A stretch of 33,995 nt of DNA from CAIOGI01 sp964561875 (GTDB lineage Bacteria > Patescibacteriota > Minisyncoccia > Phycocordibacterales > PALSA-1337): the NCBI GenBank assembly GCA_964561875.1, contig CAZLQL010000008.1, forward strand, positions 1 through 33,995, in the 5' to 3' direction. The first letter of the stretch is position 1. Every line of letters begins with the position of its first letter. The notes below the pieces were generated by a model that was not told where the DNA came from, did no database searches, and saw only the letters and a program-made list of their open reading frames with translations. A program made the position numbers and the translations under genes. Below are positions 23,811-30,949 of the stretch, in pieces.

Positions 23811-24136
23811 TTGTGTAGTCAGTTACCAGATGGCTTCAGACCTTTTCGTTTAAAGGGTGCTTGGCAGATACTGAAGAAGAAACGGGGCTTGGATTTTGTA
23901 ATCCAGTATTGTAATGTACCGAAGCCTTACTCGATTAAGTGGAAGATTAAAAATACTGGTCAAGAGGCCCGCACCCTTGAACAGTTGAGGGGCGAGATTG
24001 TAGATGATCTCGGTTACTCCTCCCGTCATGAGAGTACTAGGTATGAGAAGGGGAACATTGTGTAGAATGCTACATCATAAAAGATAGTATGTGCGTTGCT
24101 AAAGATCTTTTAAATTTACCCATAGGCAGGTTTTAA
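23811..24136 (+). pseudogene. Frameshifted AGS-C sensor domain remnant (CBASS CD-NTase tail)
   Basis: The frame from 23811 gives IQYCNVPKPYSIKWKIKNTG and QEARTLEQLRGEIV, then ends at TAG (24062-24064 region). From 24050 the alternate frame continues with GEHCVECYIIKDSMCVAKD and NLPIGRF and stops at 24134-24136. Joined, these match the AGS-C domain (adenylyl/guanylyl cyclase and SMODS C-terminal sensor). Its hallmarks are WKvrNtG-eA, RG-I, E-T-Y-G-HyVECYIIk-g-CVA-D and a final VPI-like end. A one-base loss near 24045-24050 explains the break. The catalytic nucleotidyltransferase domain and effector are absent, so this is the dead tail of an anti-phage CBASS enzyme. Family assignment is from motif memory, not a search. 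Confidence 0.65.
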
Positions 24137-24170
24137 GACCTCGGGGTCATCTGATACCAAAATTCAAGTA

Positions 24171-24357
24171 CGGAGAGAAAGGGATTCGGTCACAGATAAT
24201 TTCCTCGCCGACGCTCGGAAATTTCTGCGACCCCGGCTCGCGGCTTCGCGTGCTCGCTCAGCAACGCTCCGCCTTTCTCATCTTTTTCTACTACCGACAT
24301 CAGTTTTTGCCGAGACATGCTCGGCCAAAACTGCTGTTGCGGAGAGAAAGGGATTCG
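24171..24357. mobile_element. GC-rich element at the tRNA-Ser 3' end, with direct repeats
   Basis: The 18-bp sequence CGGAGAGAAAGGGATTCG occurs at 24171-24188 and again at 24340-24357, where it is the 3' tail of tRNA-Ser. The 151 bp between begin GTCACAGAT and end CTGCTGTTG. They include GCGACCCCG (24227-24235), a 7-bp stem AATTTCC/GGAAATT, and a long hairpin formed by CAGTTTT-t-GCCGAG and CTCGGC-c-AAAACTG (24301-24332). Blocks are shared in order with the element at tRNA-Asp (300-457) and the short copy at 22450-22504. No credible protein is encoded, so it may be a satellite moved by an integrase elsewhere. Confidence 0.65.
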
Positions 24358-24426
24358 AACCCTTGATACCATTTCTGATATACAACCTTTCCAGGGTTGC
24401 CCATTCGACCGCTCTGGCATCTCTCC
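24340..24426 (-). tRNA. tRNA-Ser (GGA)
   Basis: An 87-nt class II tRNA on the minus strand. The acceptor stem GGAGAGA/TCTCTCC has discriminator G (24340). The anticodon stem CAACC/GGTTG encloses the loop CTGGAAA (GGA), followed by a long variable arm. CCA is not encoded. Its 3' tail is the target of the adjacent repeat element, which leaves the tRNA intact. Confidence 0.93.
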
Positions 24427-24590
24427 GTATATTATTTTAAATAGTACTTTTAAACTAACAAAAGTTAATTTTACATATGTATATGGATATTGTCTATAAA
24501 AAACTTTATTAGAATTTTATCTTTTATTTAAATTTTCTTTATCTCTATATGTGAACATTTACCTATTACAGAAAATAAATAAATGGTAAT

Positions 24591-24797
24591 ATGCATATAA
24601 AGTTTACGTATCATTCAATTAAAAGGTCGAGATCTAGGAATATTACTATTGAGGATATTAAATCCGTAGTACTATCTCCAGATAACATAGAATTATCGAA
24701 TGATTTATATATCTGTAAGAAGAAGTTTGGTAAAAGAACATTAACTGTCGTTTATAGAAAAATTAGTAATACAGCAATTATTATTACAACTTATTAA
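24591..24797 (+). CDS. DUF4258-type protein (probable toxin of a toxin-antitoxin pair)
   Basis: 68 residues with the fold pattern of RelE-like small proteins: HSIKRSRSRNITIEDIKSVV, then KKKFGKRTLTVVYRK and a terminal IIITTY strand. This order (RS-R-I--e-I, then a beta hairpin ending in a 'vVY...iiiiT.Y' strand) is typical of DUF4258. These proteins are usually encoded beside DUF2283 proteins and are predicted ribonuclease-like toxins. The partner begins 4 nt after the stop. No Shine-Dalgarno sequence is visible. Confidence 0.75.
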   Translation: MHIKFTYHSIKRSRSRNITIEDIKSVVLSPDNIELSNDLYICKKKFGKRTLTVVYRKISNTAIIITTY

Positions 24798-24801
24798 AAA
24801 T

Positions 24802-25014
24802 ATGAAAATAAAATATGATAGCTTAGCTCAAGCGGTGTATATTGGTCCAAAGAATAAGAAGATTAGTAAAACTCTATGTATAGATAATGAATTTATCGTT
24901 GATATTGGTACCAAAGGGGATATACTCGGTATTGAGATTTTGAATGTTAAGGAAAAATCATCATACAACAGTATAAGTAAAATTATAAAAAATAATAAGA
25001 AAGTCACAGCTTAG
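24802..25014 (+). CDS. DUF2283-type protein (probable antitoxin partner)
   Basis: 70 residues: MKIKYDSLAQAVYIGPKN at the start, then a middle strand and the signature FIVDIGTKGDILGIEILNV, followed by a basic tail. This is the DUF2283 pattern (Y-yD---d-lYI..., id-d--G-i-GIEil). It is coupled to the upstream DUF4258 gene, which suggests a type II toxin-antitoxin module with the presumed toxin first. Neither activity is established for this family in detail. It lies at the right border of the accessory island. Confidence 0.8.
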   Translation: MKIKYDSLAQAVYIGPKNKKISKTLCIDNEFIVDIGTKGDILGIEILNVKEKSSYNSISKIIKNNKKVTA

Positions 25015-25043
25015 TCTTGTGAATTTGTGATTGCTCAAATCTG

Positions 25044-25052
25044 TGTTATAGT
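25044..25052 (+). promoter_or_regulatory. Extended -10 giving a leaderless AI-2E family mRNA
   Basis: TGTTATAGT (TATAGT at 25047-25052) is followed by exactly 6 nt and the ATG at 25059. TTGTGA at 25025-25030 with a 16-nt spacer could be the -35. Confidence 0.6.
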
Positions 25053-25058
25053 AAATAT

Positions 25059-26102
25059 ATGAACGTTCAATCCTCACATTATTTCTTTACTGGTTTACTA
25101 CTATCCGTTGCTGTTTTGGTGGTTCTTATATTCCTACCATTCCTAACACCTATTATTATAGCAATGGCTTTGTCTGTTATATTCGGTAAATTACACGGTT
25201 ATTTATTAAAAAAGTTTTTTAAGAATAAAGAAAGGAGTATATATGGTGCCTTACTTTCCACCTTTATAATTGCAGTAATAGTACTTATACCTTCTATTTT
25301 TATAGTTGGTAAAATATACAATGAAATACAAGATACATACTTCTATTTTACTGAAGAAACCAATCAGTCTAGTGTTGTTAAACTTTTAAATGAAACAAGT
25401 GCTTGGATATCTACAAAATTCTTTGATATCTATCCTACATATTCATTTGAAACTATAAATATTACTGAGTATATTCAAAGGGGACTTGAATGGTCATTCT
25501 CACATATTGATACACTATTTAGTAGTTTGAGTAAGATAATAGTTGGAATATTTATTACATTCTTATCACTATTTTATTTTTTCAGAGATGGAAAAGAGTT
25601 GAAGAGACAAGTTATCGCCCTAAGCCCACTCGGAGATACAAATGACGAGAGAATACTAAACAAACTTGAACAAGCAATATACTCTATAGTAGGAGGTAGT
25701 TTGTTAGTAGGTATTATACAAGGTATTTTGACTGGTATTGGATTCTTGATATTTGGTGTACCAAACCCTGCTGTTTGGGGAGCTACTGCTGCTATTTCTG
25801 CGCTTATTCCTGGTATTGGTACATCACTAGTTTTGGTCCCAGGAATTCTTTATCTATTTTTTACTGGAGCTACAGGACATGCTGTTGGATTACTTATATG
25901 GGGATTACTAGCTGTTGGGCTTATAGATAATGTACTTGGACCTATACTTATAAACAAAGGTATCGATGTTCACCCACTTATCATATTACTTTCTGTACTT
26001 GGAGGAATAGTGTTATTTGGTGCAATAGGTTTTATACTTGGACCGCTTACACTTGCATTTTTCTTCGCTCTACTAGATATTTATAGAACTTCTAAATTAT
26101 AA
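25059..26102 (+). CDS. AI-2E family transporter
   Basis: 347 residues. Two N-terminal helices, a large soluble segment (about 90-150) and five to six C-terminal helices match the family. The signature region includes IVGIFITFLSLFYFFRDG, the LVGIIQGILTGIGFLIFGVP segment and ALIPGIGTSLVLVPG. Members export AI-2, Na+(Li+)/H+ or unknown solutes, and the name does not prove AI-2 transport. It is followed by obg after 9 nt, probably co-transcribed. Confidence 0.92.
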   Translation: MNVQSSHYFFTGLLLSVAVLVVLIFLPFLTPIIIAMALSVIFGKLHGYLLKKFFKNKERSIYGALLSTFIIAVIVLIPSIFIVGKIYNEIQDTYFYFTEETNQSSVVKLLNETSAWISTKFFDIYPTYSFETINITEYIQRGLEWSFSHIDTLFSSLSKIIVGIFITFLSLFYFFRDGKELKRQVIALSPLGDTNDERILNKLEQAIYSIVGGSLLVGIIQGILTGIGFLIFGVPNPAVWGATAAISALIPGIGTSLVLVPGILYLFFTGATGHAVGLLIWGLLAVGLIDNVLGPILINKGIDVHPLIILLSVLGGIVLFGAIGFILGPLTLAFFFALLDIYRTSKL

Positions 26103-26111
26103 ACAATACAT

Positions 26112-27083
26112 ATGGCACTAATAGATGAATTAAAGATCCACATAAAAGCTGGTAATGGTGGCGACGGCGTTGTTAGGTGGTTACATGAAAAAAGTAGAGA
26201 ATTTGCTGGGCCTTCTGGAGGTAACGGAGGTCGTGGTGGAGACGTATATGTAAGAGCGATACGTGATCTCGCAATACTAAATAGATATAGGAATACAAAA
26301 GAATTTTCTGCTCCAAAAGGTGAAGATGGATTTAGAGATAGTATGAATGGAAAAGAAGGTGAAGATCTGATTATAGATTTACCTATTGGATCAGTTATTA
26401 CTGATATGAGAACAGAGAGAAAGGTACAGCTATTGGAGGAAGGTAAACTTATAAAAATATTAAATGGAGGTGCGGGAGGTCACGGTAATGAGCATTTCAA
26501 ATCTTCTACAAATACCACACCTATGGAATCAACTCCTGGTAAAGATGGGGATGAAGCGGATTTCCTTATTGAACTCGAGCTTGTAGCTGATGCGGGACTT
26601 ATAGGATTACCAAATGCTGGTAAGTCATCACTTCTAAATGCAATTACTAATGCAAATGCAAAAGTAGGAAATTATGCCTTTACCACACTTGAACCAAACC
26701 TCGGTGCATTGCCAGGAGGTTTTGTGATCGCAGATATTCCTGGACTAATAGAAGGAGCTTCAGAGGGAAAGGGGCTTGGTCATAAATTCTTAAGACATGT
26801 TAAAAGAACAAAAAGATTGTTCCATCTAGTTTCTCTAGAAAATGAAGATGTCGTCTCTGTGTATAAAACTATTAGGACAGAACTTGAATCTTTTGGGCAA
26901 GATCTAGATAAAAAAGAAGAAACGATAATACTAACAAAGACCGATGCTGTATCACCAGCGGTAATAGATGATGCAAAAAATAAACTTAGTGAGTTTAATA
27001 AAGATATAATTGCTGTTAGCATATTGGATGATGTTGCTATAAAGAAACTATCTTTCGATATTGTTGAGAGGTTGAGGAAGTAA
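26112..27083 (+). CDS. obg: GTPase Obg
   Basis: 323 residues. The glycine-rich Obg fold (1-160) contains GNGGDGVVRWLHEKSREFAGPSGGNGGRGGD split over the usual repeats, plus NGGAGGHGNEHF. The G domain has G1 GLPNAGKSS, G2 FTTLEPNLG, G3 DIPGLIEGAS, G4 LTKTD and a G5-like region. The C-terminal OCT domain is missing, as in shorter Obg proteins. It assists large-subunit ribosome assembly and links to stress. It lies between the AI-2E-type transporter and gatB on the same strand. Confidence 0.96.
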   Translation: MALIDELKIHIKAGNGGDGVVRWLHEKSREFAGPSGGNGGRGGDVYVRAIRDLAILNRYRNTKEFSAPKGEDGFRDSMNGKEGEDLIIDLPIGSVITDMRTERKVQLLEEGKLIKILNGGAGGHGNEHFKSSTNTTPMESTPGKDGDEADFLIELELVADAGLIGLPNAGKSSLLNAITNANAKVGNYAFTTLEPNLGALPGGFVIADIPGLIEGASEGKGLGHKFLRHVKRTKRLFHLVSLENEDVVSVYKTIRTELESFGQDLDKKEETIILTKTDAVSPAVIDDAKNKLSEFNKDIIAVSILDDVAIKKLSFDIVERLRK

Positions 27084-27106
27084 GATAAATACAGTAGACT
27101 AAAGGA

Positions 27107-28549
27107 ATGAAAGAGTATATTCCTACAATAGGACTAGAAATACATGCAGAATTGAAGACAAATTCAAAGATGTTTTGTGCATGTAAAAATGATCCTGATG
27201 AAGAAAAGCCAAATAAAAATATCTGCCCAGTTTGTATGGGACACCCCGGTACTTTACCAGTTTTAAATAAAGAAGCTATAAAACATGTTATAAAAGTCGG
27301 CTATGCGGTAGGTGGAAATATAGCAGACTTTACTGAATGGGATAGAAAGAACTATTTTTATCCTGATATACCAAAGGGCTATCAGATAAGTCAGTACAAA
27401 TACCCACTTGTCAGTGGAGGTAGTATATCCGGAGTAGATATAACTCGTATACATCTTGAGGAAGACACAGCTCAGTCTACGCACGATTTGCATGAAAAGA
27501 GCTTGGTAAATTTCAATAGAGCAGGCGTACCACTTATGGAACTTGTAACAGAACCTGTAATCCATGATGCGGATACTGCAGTAAATTTTGCAAAGGATTT
27601 GCAACTTCTCCTAAGGTATCTAGGAGTAGGGGAGGCAAATATGGAGAAAGGGGAGATGAGAGTTGAGGCAAATATTTCTATAGCTACAAAACAAGATACA
27701 GAAAATAAGAAATTTGGTACAAAAACTGAGGTAAAGAACCTAAACTCTTTTAAGGTTGTTGAAAAAGCTATTTTATATGAAATAAAAAGACAAACAGAAG
27801 TTTTGAATAAAGGTGAAAAAGTAATACAGGAAACAAGAGGTTTCGATGAAAACACTGGTAAAACTTACTCACAAAGAATAAAAGAAAGTTCACATGACTA
27901 TAGGTATTTTCCAGACCCAGATATTCCAAAGATGAAGATAAGTGAAATACCAGAATTCAGTTTAGATATCATAAAAAAAGATATACCAGAATTGCCATGG
28001 GCAAAAAGAGGTAGGTTTATAAAAGATTTTGGTATGACAGAAAAGGAAGCAAGTGTTTTTGTAGAATCACCAAAGATAGCAAAATATTTTGAATCAGTGA
28101 TATCAGATAAGCAGAATGATAAAAAGTTCATAAAACTTGCTGTTAACTATATACTTTCGGACTATATAGGAATAATAAAAAAAGAAACAAATGATATTGA
28201 GGGTAGGATAGAAAATATAAGTCCACAAACATTTTCAAAACTTATTGATATGATTGTTCTAAATAAAGTTTCATCTAGAGGAGCAAAAGATTTGCTTGCA
28301 CTACTTTATATAAACGATACAGATCCAGAGGCTCTAGCAAATGAAAAAGGTTTAATACAAAAGAGTGATGAAGGTGAGATAAAAAAGGTTGTAGCAGACA
28401 TAATAGATTCAAATCCAAATGTAGTAACTGACTATAAAAATGGTAAAGTTTCAGCATTGCAATACATAGTAGGGCAGGGTATGAAAGCAACAAAGGGAAG
28501 TGCTAACCCAGAGGTTCTAAGAAAGATAATTGAAGAAATGTTGAAATAG
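27107..28549 (+). CDS. gatB: Aspartyl/glutamyl-tRNA amidotransferase subunit B
   Basis: 480 residues, standard length. It opens with the GatB signature IGLEIHAEL, followed by KMFCACKND, CPVCMGHPGTLPVLN and DRKNYFYPDIPKGYQISQ (zinc-ribbon and cradle domain), then RAGVPLMELVTEP. The C-terminal YqeY-like tail domain ends GSANPEVLRKIIEEML. GatB with GatA and GatC converts misacylated Glu-tRNA-Gln (and Asp-tRNA-Asn) to the amide form; gatA and gatC are not here. It starts 23 nt after obg. Confidence 0.98.
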   Translation: MKEYIPTIGLEIHAELKTNSKMFCACKNDPDEEKPNKNICPVCMGHPGTLPVLNKEAIKHVIKVGYAVGGNIADFTEWDRKNYFYPDIPKGYQISQYKYPLVSGGSISGVDITRIHLEEDTAQSTHDLHEKSLVNFNRAGVPLMELVTEPVIHDADTAVNFAKDLQLLLRYLGVGEANMEKGEMRVEANISIATKQDTENKKFGTKTEVKNLNSFKVVEKAILYEIKRQTEVLNKGEKVIQETRGFDENTGKTYSQRIKESSHDYRYFPDPDIPKMKISEIPEFSLDIIKKDIPELPWAKRGRFIKDFGMTEKEASVFVESPKIAKYFESVISDKQNDKKFIKLAVNYILSDYIGIIKKETNDIEGRIENISPQTFSKLIDMIVLNKVSSRGAKDLLALLYINDTDPEALANEKGLIQKSDEGEIKKVVADIIDSNPNVVTDYKNGKVSALQYIVGQGMKATKGSANPEVLRKIIEEMLK

Positions 28550-28675
28550 GTAGTTTATTGTGTTAGTTTGATGGAGGAAAATTCCAATATTATCTACGTA
28601 TTTATTTAACTATTATATAGTGAGTGCTATATGAATTGTTAAAACAATACCAAAAGATGATATAGAAAGGTCATT

Positions 28676-29725
28676 GTGAAAAAAGATAGTACTAATGCAG
28701 ACTCAAGTTCGTTTCCGGTGTACAAGAACTCTTCTGTAGTTCTTGAGACTATGTGGGGAGTTAGTCACAGAGCTGAAGAAGGATTCATTTACCCAGTAAA
28801 CCTTAGAAAAGAGAAAAATCTATACTGGCTGTTTATAGCAATAAGTTTTGCGCTAGTGTTTGCTGTTATGGGCAACAGCATGATACTGCAGTTGTATTTT
28901 GAAACAATGGGATTGCTTGTAAGCAACATAACTTTTACTAGTACACTTGTTTATATCACGGTAATTTTTCTTTGCGTTAATGAGTGGATCAATCAAAATA
29001 ATCTACTTACGAAGTATAGGGAAGATCTCAAACTTCTAGATCAAGTATTCGGACATATACCATTTGGAACTAAGGCATACTATGAGATGACCAGAGATGA
29101 ACTCTTGCCTATACTCATGGATATATTTTACTTTCATGTGATGAAGTATCAGTTAGACACGAGTAATAAAGAGAGTACAAAAAGGGTGAATGAAGTACTC
29201 GACTTACTAAAGAGATTTGGAATTGTAAACCACAATAGTGGTGTAGGGGAGTATACATTTCTCAGGTGTCTTAATCCGAATGAAGATATCTCTGTTACTA
29301 TAACCGCATCGCATCTCGAGGGTTCAGTATGTACTCTTTCGGAGGTATTACCGAGAGAAATTTTAGAAGCAGTAAGTAATACTTACTTTACATACGGTAA
29401 TGTTGATACGGGGGTTGTTTTGAAATTTTATGAAGTTACAAAGCCTGTAAAACTTCCAGATGTACACACAAGAGGGTTTGGTCAAAACGAAGGAACAGTC
29501 ATGTATTTTACTCTCTGTGCACTGAAGAGAATTCTTGATCTAGAAAATGGCAGGTACGGAAAAGAATTTTTAATCTGGTGCTCATCAAACCGTGGCACAC
29601 AATACTATACTTTTACACTAATCCGGAAGGAAACTGGTTCAAGAAATGGTGGAGTCATCATCAAACCACTTTGGCCTCTAGTTGTTAAGAAGGGTGTAAG
29701 GGTGGTTGTGATCAGTAGATCGTAA
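28676..29725 (+). CDS. Orphan two-helix membrane protein of unknown function
   Basis: 349 residues from a GTG start at 28676, preceded by AGAAAGG (28664-28670) at a 5-nt spacing. The N-terminus is cytosolic and polar. Two transmembrane helices (about 49-70 and 83-103) are followed by a large soluble domain. That domain has a helical part (about 108-185) and a beta-rich C-terminal part with EYTFLRCLNPNED, EVLPREILEAV and WCSSNRGTQYYTFTLIRK. I recognise no family. Codon use is more even than in neighbours (CGC, CTC and GAC appear often), and it has its own strong terminator, so it resembles the other acquired cassettes. Confidence 0.7.
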   Translation: MKKDSTNADSSSFPVYKNSSVVLETMWGVSHRAEEGFIYPVNLRKEKNLYWLFIAISFALVFAVMGNSMILQLYFETMGLLVSNITFTSTLVYITVIFLCVNEWINQNNLLTKYREDLKLLDQVFGHIPFGTKAYYEMTRDELLPILMDIFYFHVMKYQLDTSNKESTKRVNEVLDLLKRFGIVNHNSGVGEYTFLRCLNPNEDISVTITASHLEGSVCTLSEVLPREILEAVSNTYFTYGNVDTGVVLKFYEVTKPVKLPDVHTRGFGQNEGTVMYFTLCALKRILDLENGRYGKEFLIWCSSNRGTQYYTFTLIRKETGSRNGGVIIKPLWPLVVKKGVRVVVISRS

Positions 29726-29779
29726 TTGGAACAATTGTAGAGGTTTAATTCATAAACCTAAATAAATAAGATTTAAAGC

Positions 29780-29811
29780 AAAACAGTATACATTGCATGT
29801 ATACTGTTTTT
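29780..29811 (+). terminator. Strong terminator after the 28676 gene
   Basis: A perfect 14-bp stem (29780-29793 with 29797-29810) with a TGC loop, followed by a T-run. Because the stem ends in A/T runs on both sides it could also work for the convergent MerR-like gene at 29836. Confidence 0.85.
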
Positions 29812-29835
29812 ACTTACTACAACTTCTTGGTTAAA

Positions 29836-30093
29836 CTAATCCAAACTCTCATCACCACCTAGAGACTTAACTATAAGCTTCCTAACATCACCCTTACTCG
29901 GCTTTCTTTTACCTCGACTAGTCTCAATCTCCATCAGTATGTTTTCAATATCCTCAACCTTGTAAACTCTGTAGTTACTTATAGGATGTCTACTTGCCTC
30001 GAACTTTCCTGAGTTATCCCAGTTACGTAAAGTAAGGGGAGTTACTCCCAAAATCTTAGATGCTTGCTTAATTGTTATGTATTTATTTTGCAT
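29836..30093 (-). CDS. MerR/excisionase-type helix-turn-helix protein
   Basis: 85 residues. A single winged helix-turn-helix (ITIKQASKILGVTPLTLRNWDNSGKF, then the wing ASRHPISNYRVYKVEDIENIL) fills residues 6-55, and the rest is a short basic tail. It lacks the coiled coil and effector domain of full MerR regulators. It could be a small transcriptional regulator or recombination-directionality factor. Two direct repeats in its leader may be its own operator. It is divergent from the gene-free region at 30094-30949. Confidence 0.85.
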   Translation of the reverse strand: MQNKYITIKQASKILGVTPLTLRNWDNSGKFEASRHPISNYRVYKVEDIENILMEIETSRGKRKPSKGDVRKLIVKSLGGDESLD

Positions 30094-30100
30094 ATATAAA

Positions 30101-30130
30101 CTTTAATAAACCTTAATAAAGATTATATCA
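30101..30130 (-). promoter_or_regulatory. Promoter and putative operator repeats of the MerR-like gene
   Basis: The minus strand has an extended -10, TGATATAAT (TATAAT at 30122-30127). Between it and the ATG (30093) lie two copies of TTAATAAA (plus strand 30103-30110 and 30113-30120) exactly 10 bp apart, on the same face of the helix. They could be a self-regulating operator. Confidence 0.45.
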
Positions 30131-30929
30131 AATAGTATTAAATATTAATAACGAGTTATACACATTATCAATGTTTTATAATACTAAAATAAATTAGTTT
30201 AAAATATCGAGGTGAATTATTCATAAGGGGATAATACCTATCCTCACTAACTTACGGGGCTATATTTGTTTTTGTATATACTCTATATATGGGGCGTATA
30301 CTTATACCATATATACTCGTACTAATACTCCATAATCACTATATACACTTACTAATAATATTTAACTACCATATGCTAACTGGTATAGTAGTTAGTACCA
30401 GATAAACTATACGATTATTTATTTACAGATCTTTTACTATACATGTGTATATAAAATTTCTACTAAATAAAATGGCTAACAATCCTAATCTCGTGAACCC
30501 GAGATGATATTTTAAGCCACTATTTATTATATTGTAATAGCACACGAGAAGGCTAGATATATGTATAGTTTGGTATGTATATACTTCTTTTAAACTAGGG
30601 TTATTTCTATATTTGTATATATTATTATTCATAGCTTGGTGCCTAATGGCCACAATGATTCGTACATACGTATATAATATTTTATTATTTGATTTCGTTC
30701 TATCGCTTATTTGTATTTGTTTTACTCTTAATGATGCATATATTAGTTATATTACGCTAATTTTTAATCATGTTTATCTCTTAATCAAATTAACCTATAT
30801 ATTTTAGTTTGGAATTTGTTCTAGGATTGTTCTTGATCGTATATTTTATTTATAAGGATGGTTCTATTTTTTAGAGTTTAATGTCAGACTTATCCACATT
30901 TTTATTGTAATAAATGATCCGAGATGGGT

Positions 30930-30935
30930 TATAAT
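30930..30935 (+). promoter_or_regulatory. -10 box of the surface-protein operon
   Basis: TATAAT lies 14 nt before the ATG at 30950, predicting an 8-nt leader and no Shine-Dalgarno sequence. Confidence 0.5.
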
Positions 30936-30949
30936 TATGATAAATAAAT

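Larger units (their letters stand above)
30094..30949. other. Gene-free AT-rich region with DnaA-box-like sites
   Basis: 856 bp between two divergent genes with no credible protein-coding frame; short frames here lack coding signals. TTATACACA (30156-30164) and TTATCCACA (30890-30898) are perfect DnaA boxes (TTATNCACA), and TGTGTATAT (30444-30452) is a one-mismatch site on the other strand. Several small hairpins exist, for example ATCTCG/CGAGAT at 30488-30505 and CTGGTA/TACCAG at 30380-30401. It could be a replication-related region or a long regulatory leader. No dnaA, dnaN or rpmH gene is near, so the role is open. Confidence 0.4.

Noticed and set aside
24190..24420. 76-codon minus-strand open frame over tRNA-Ser and the repeat element
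   Set aside because: The first part is the tRNA itself read as protein and the rest is the GC-rich element; there is no ribosome-binding site or domain.
30423..30807. Small open frames in the gene-free region
   Set aside because: They are rich in Tyr, Ile and Lys as expected of random AT-rich DNA, start without promoter or ribosome-binding site, and overlap on both strands.
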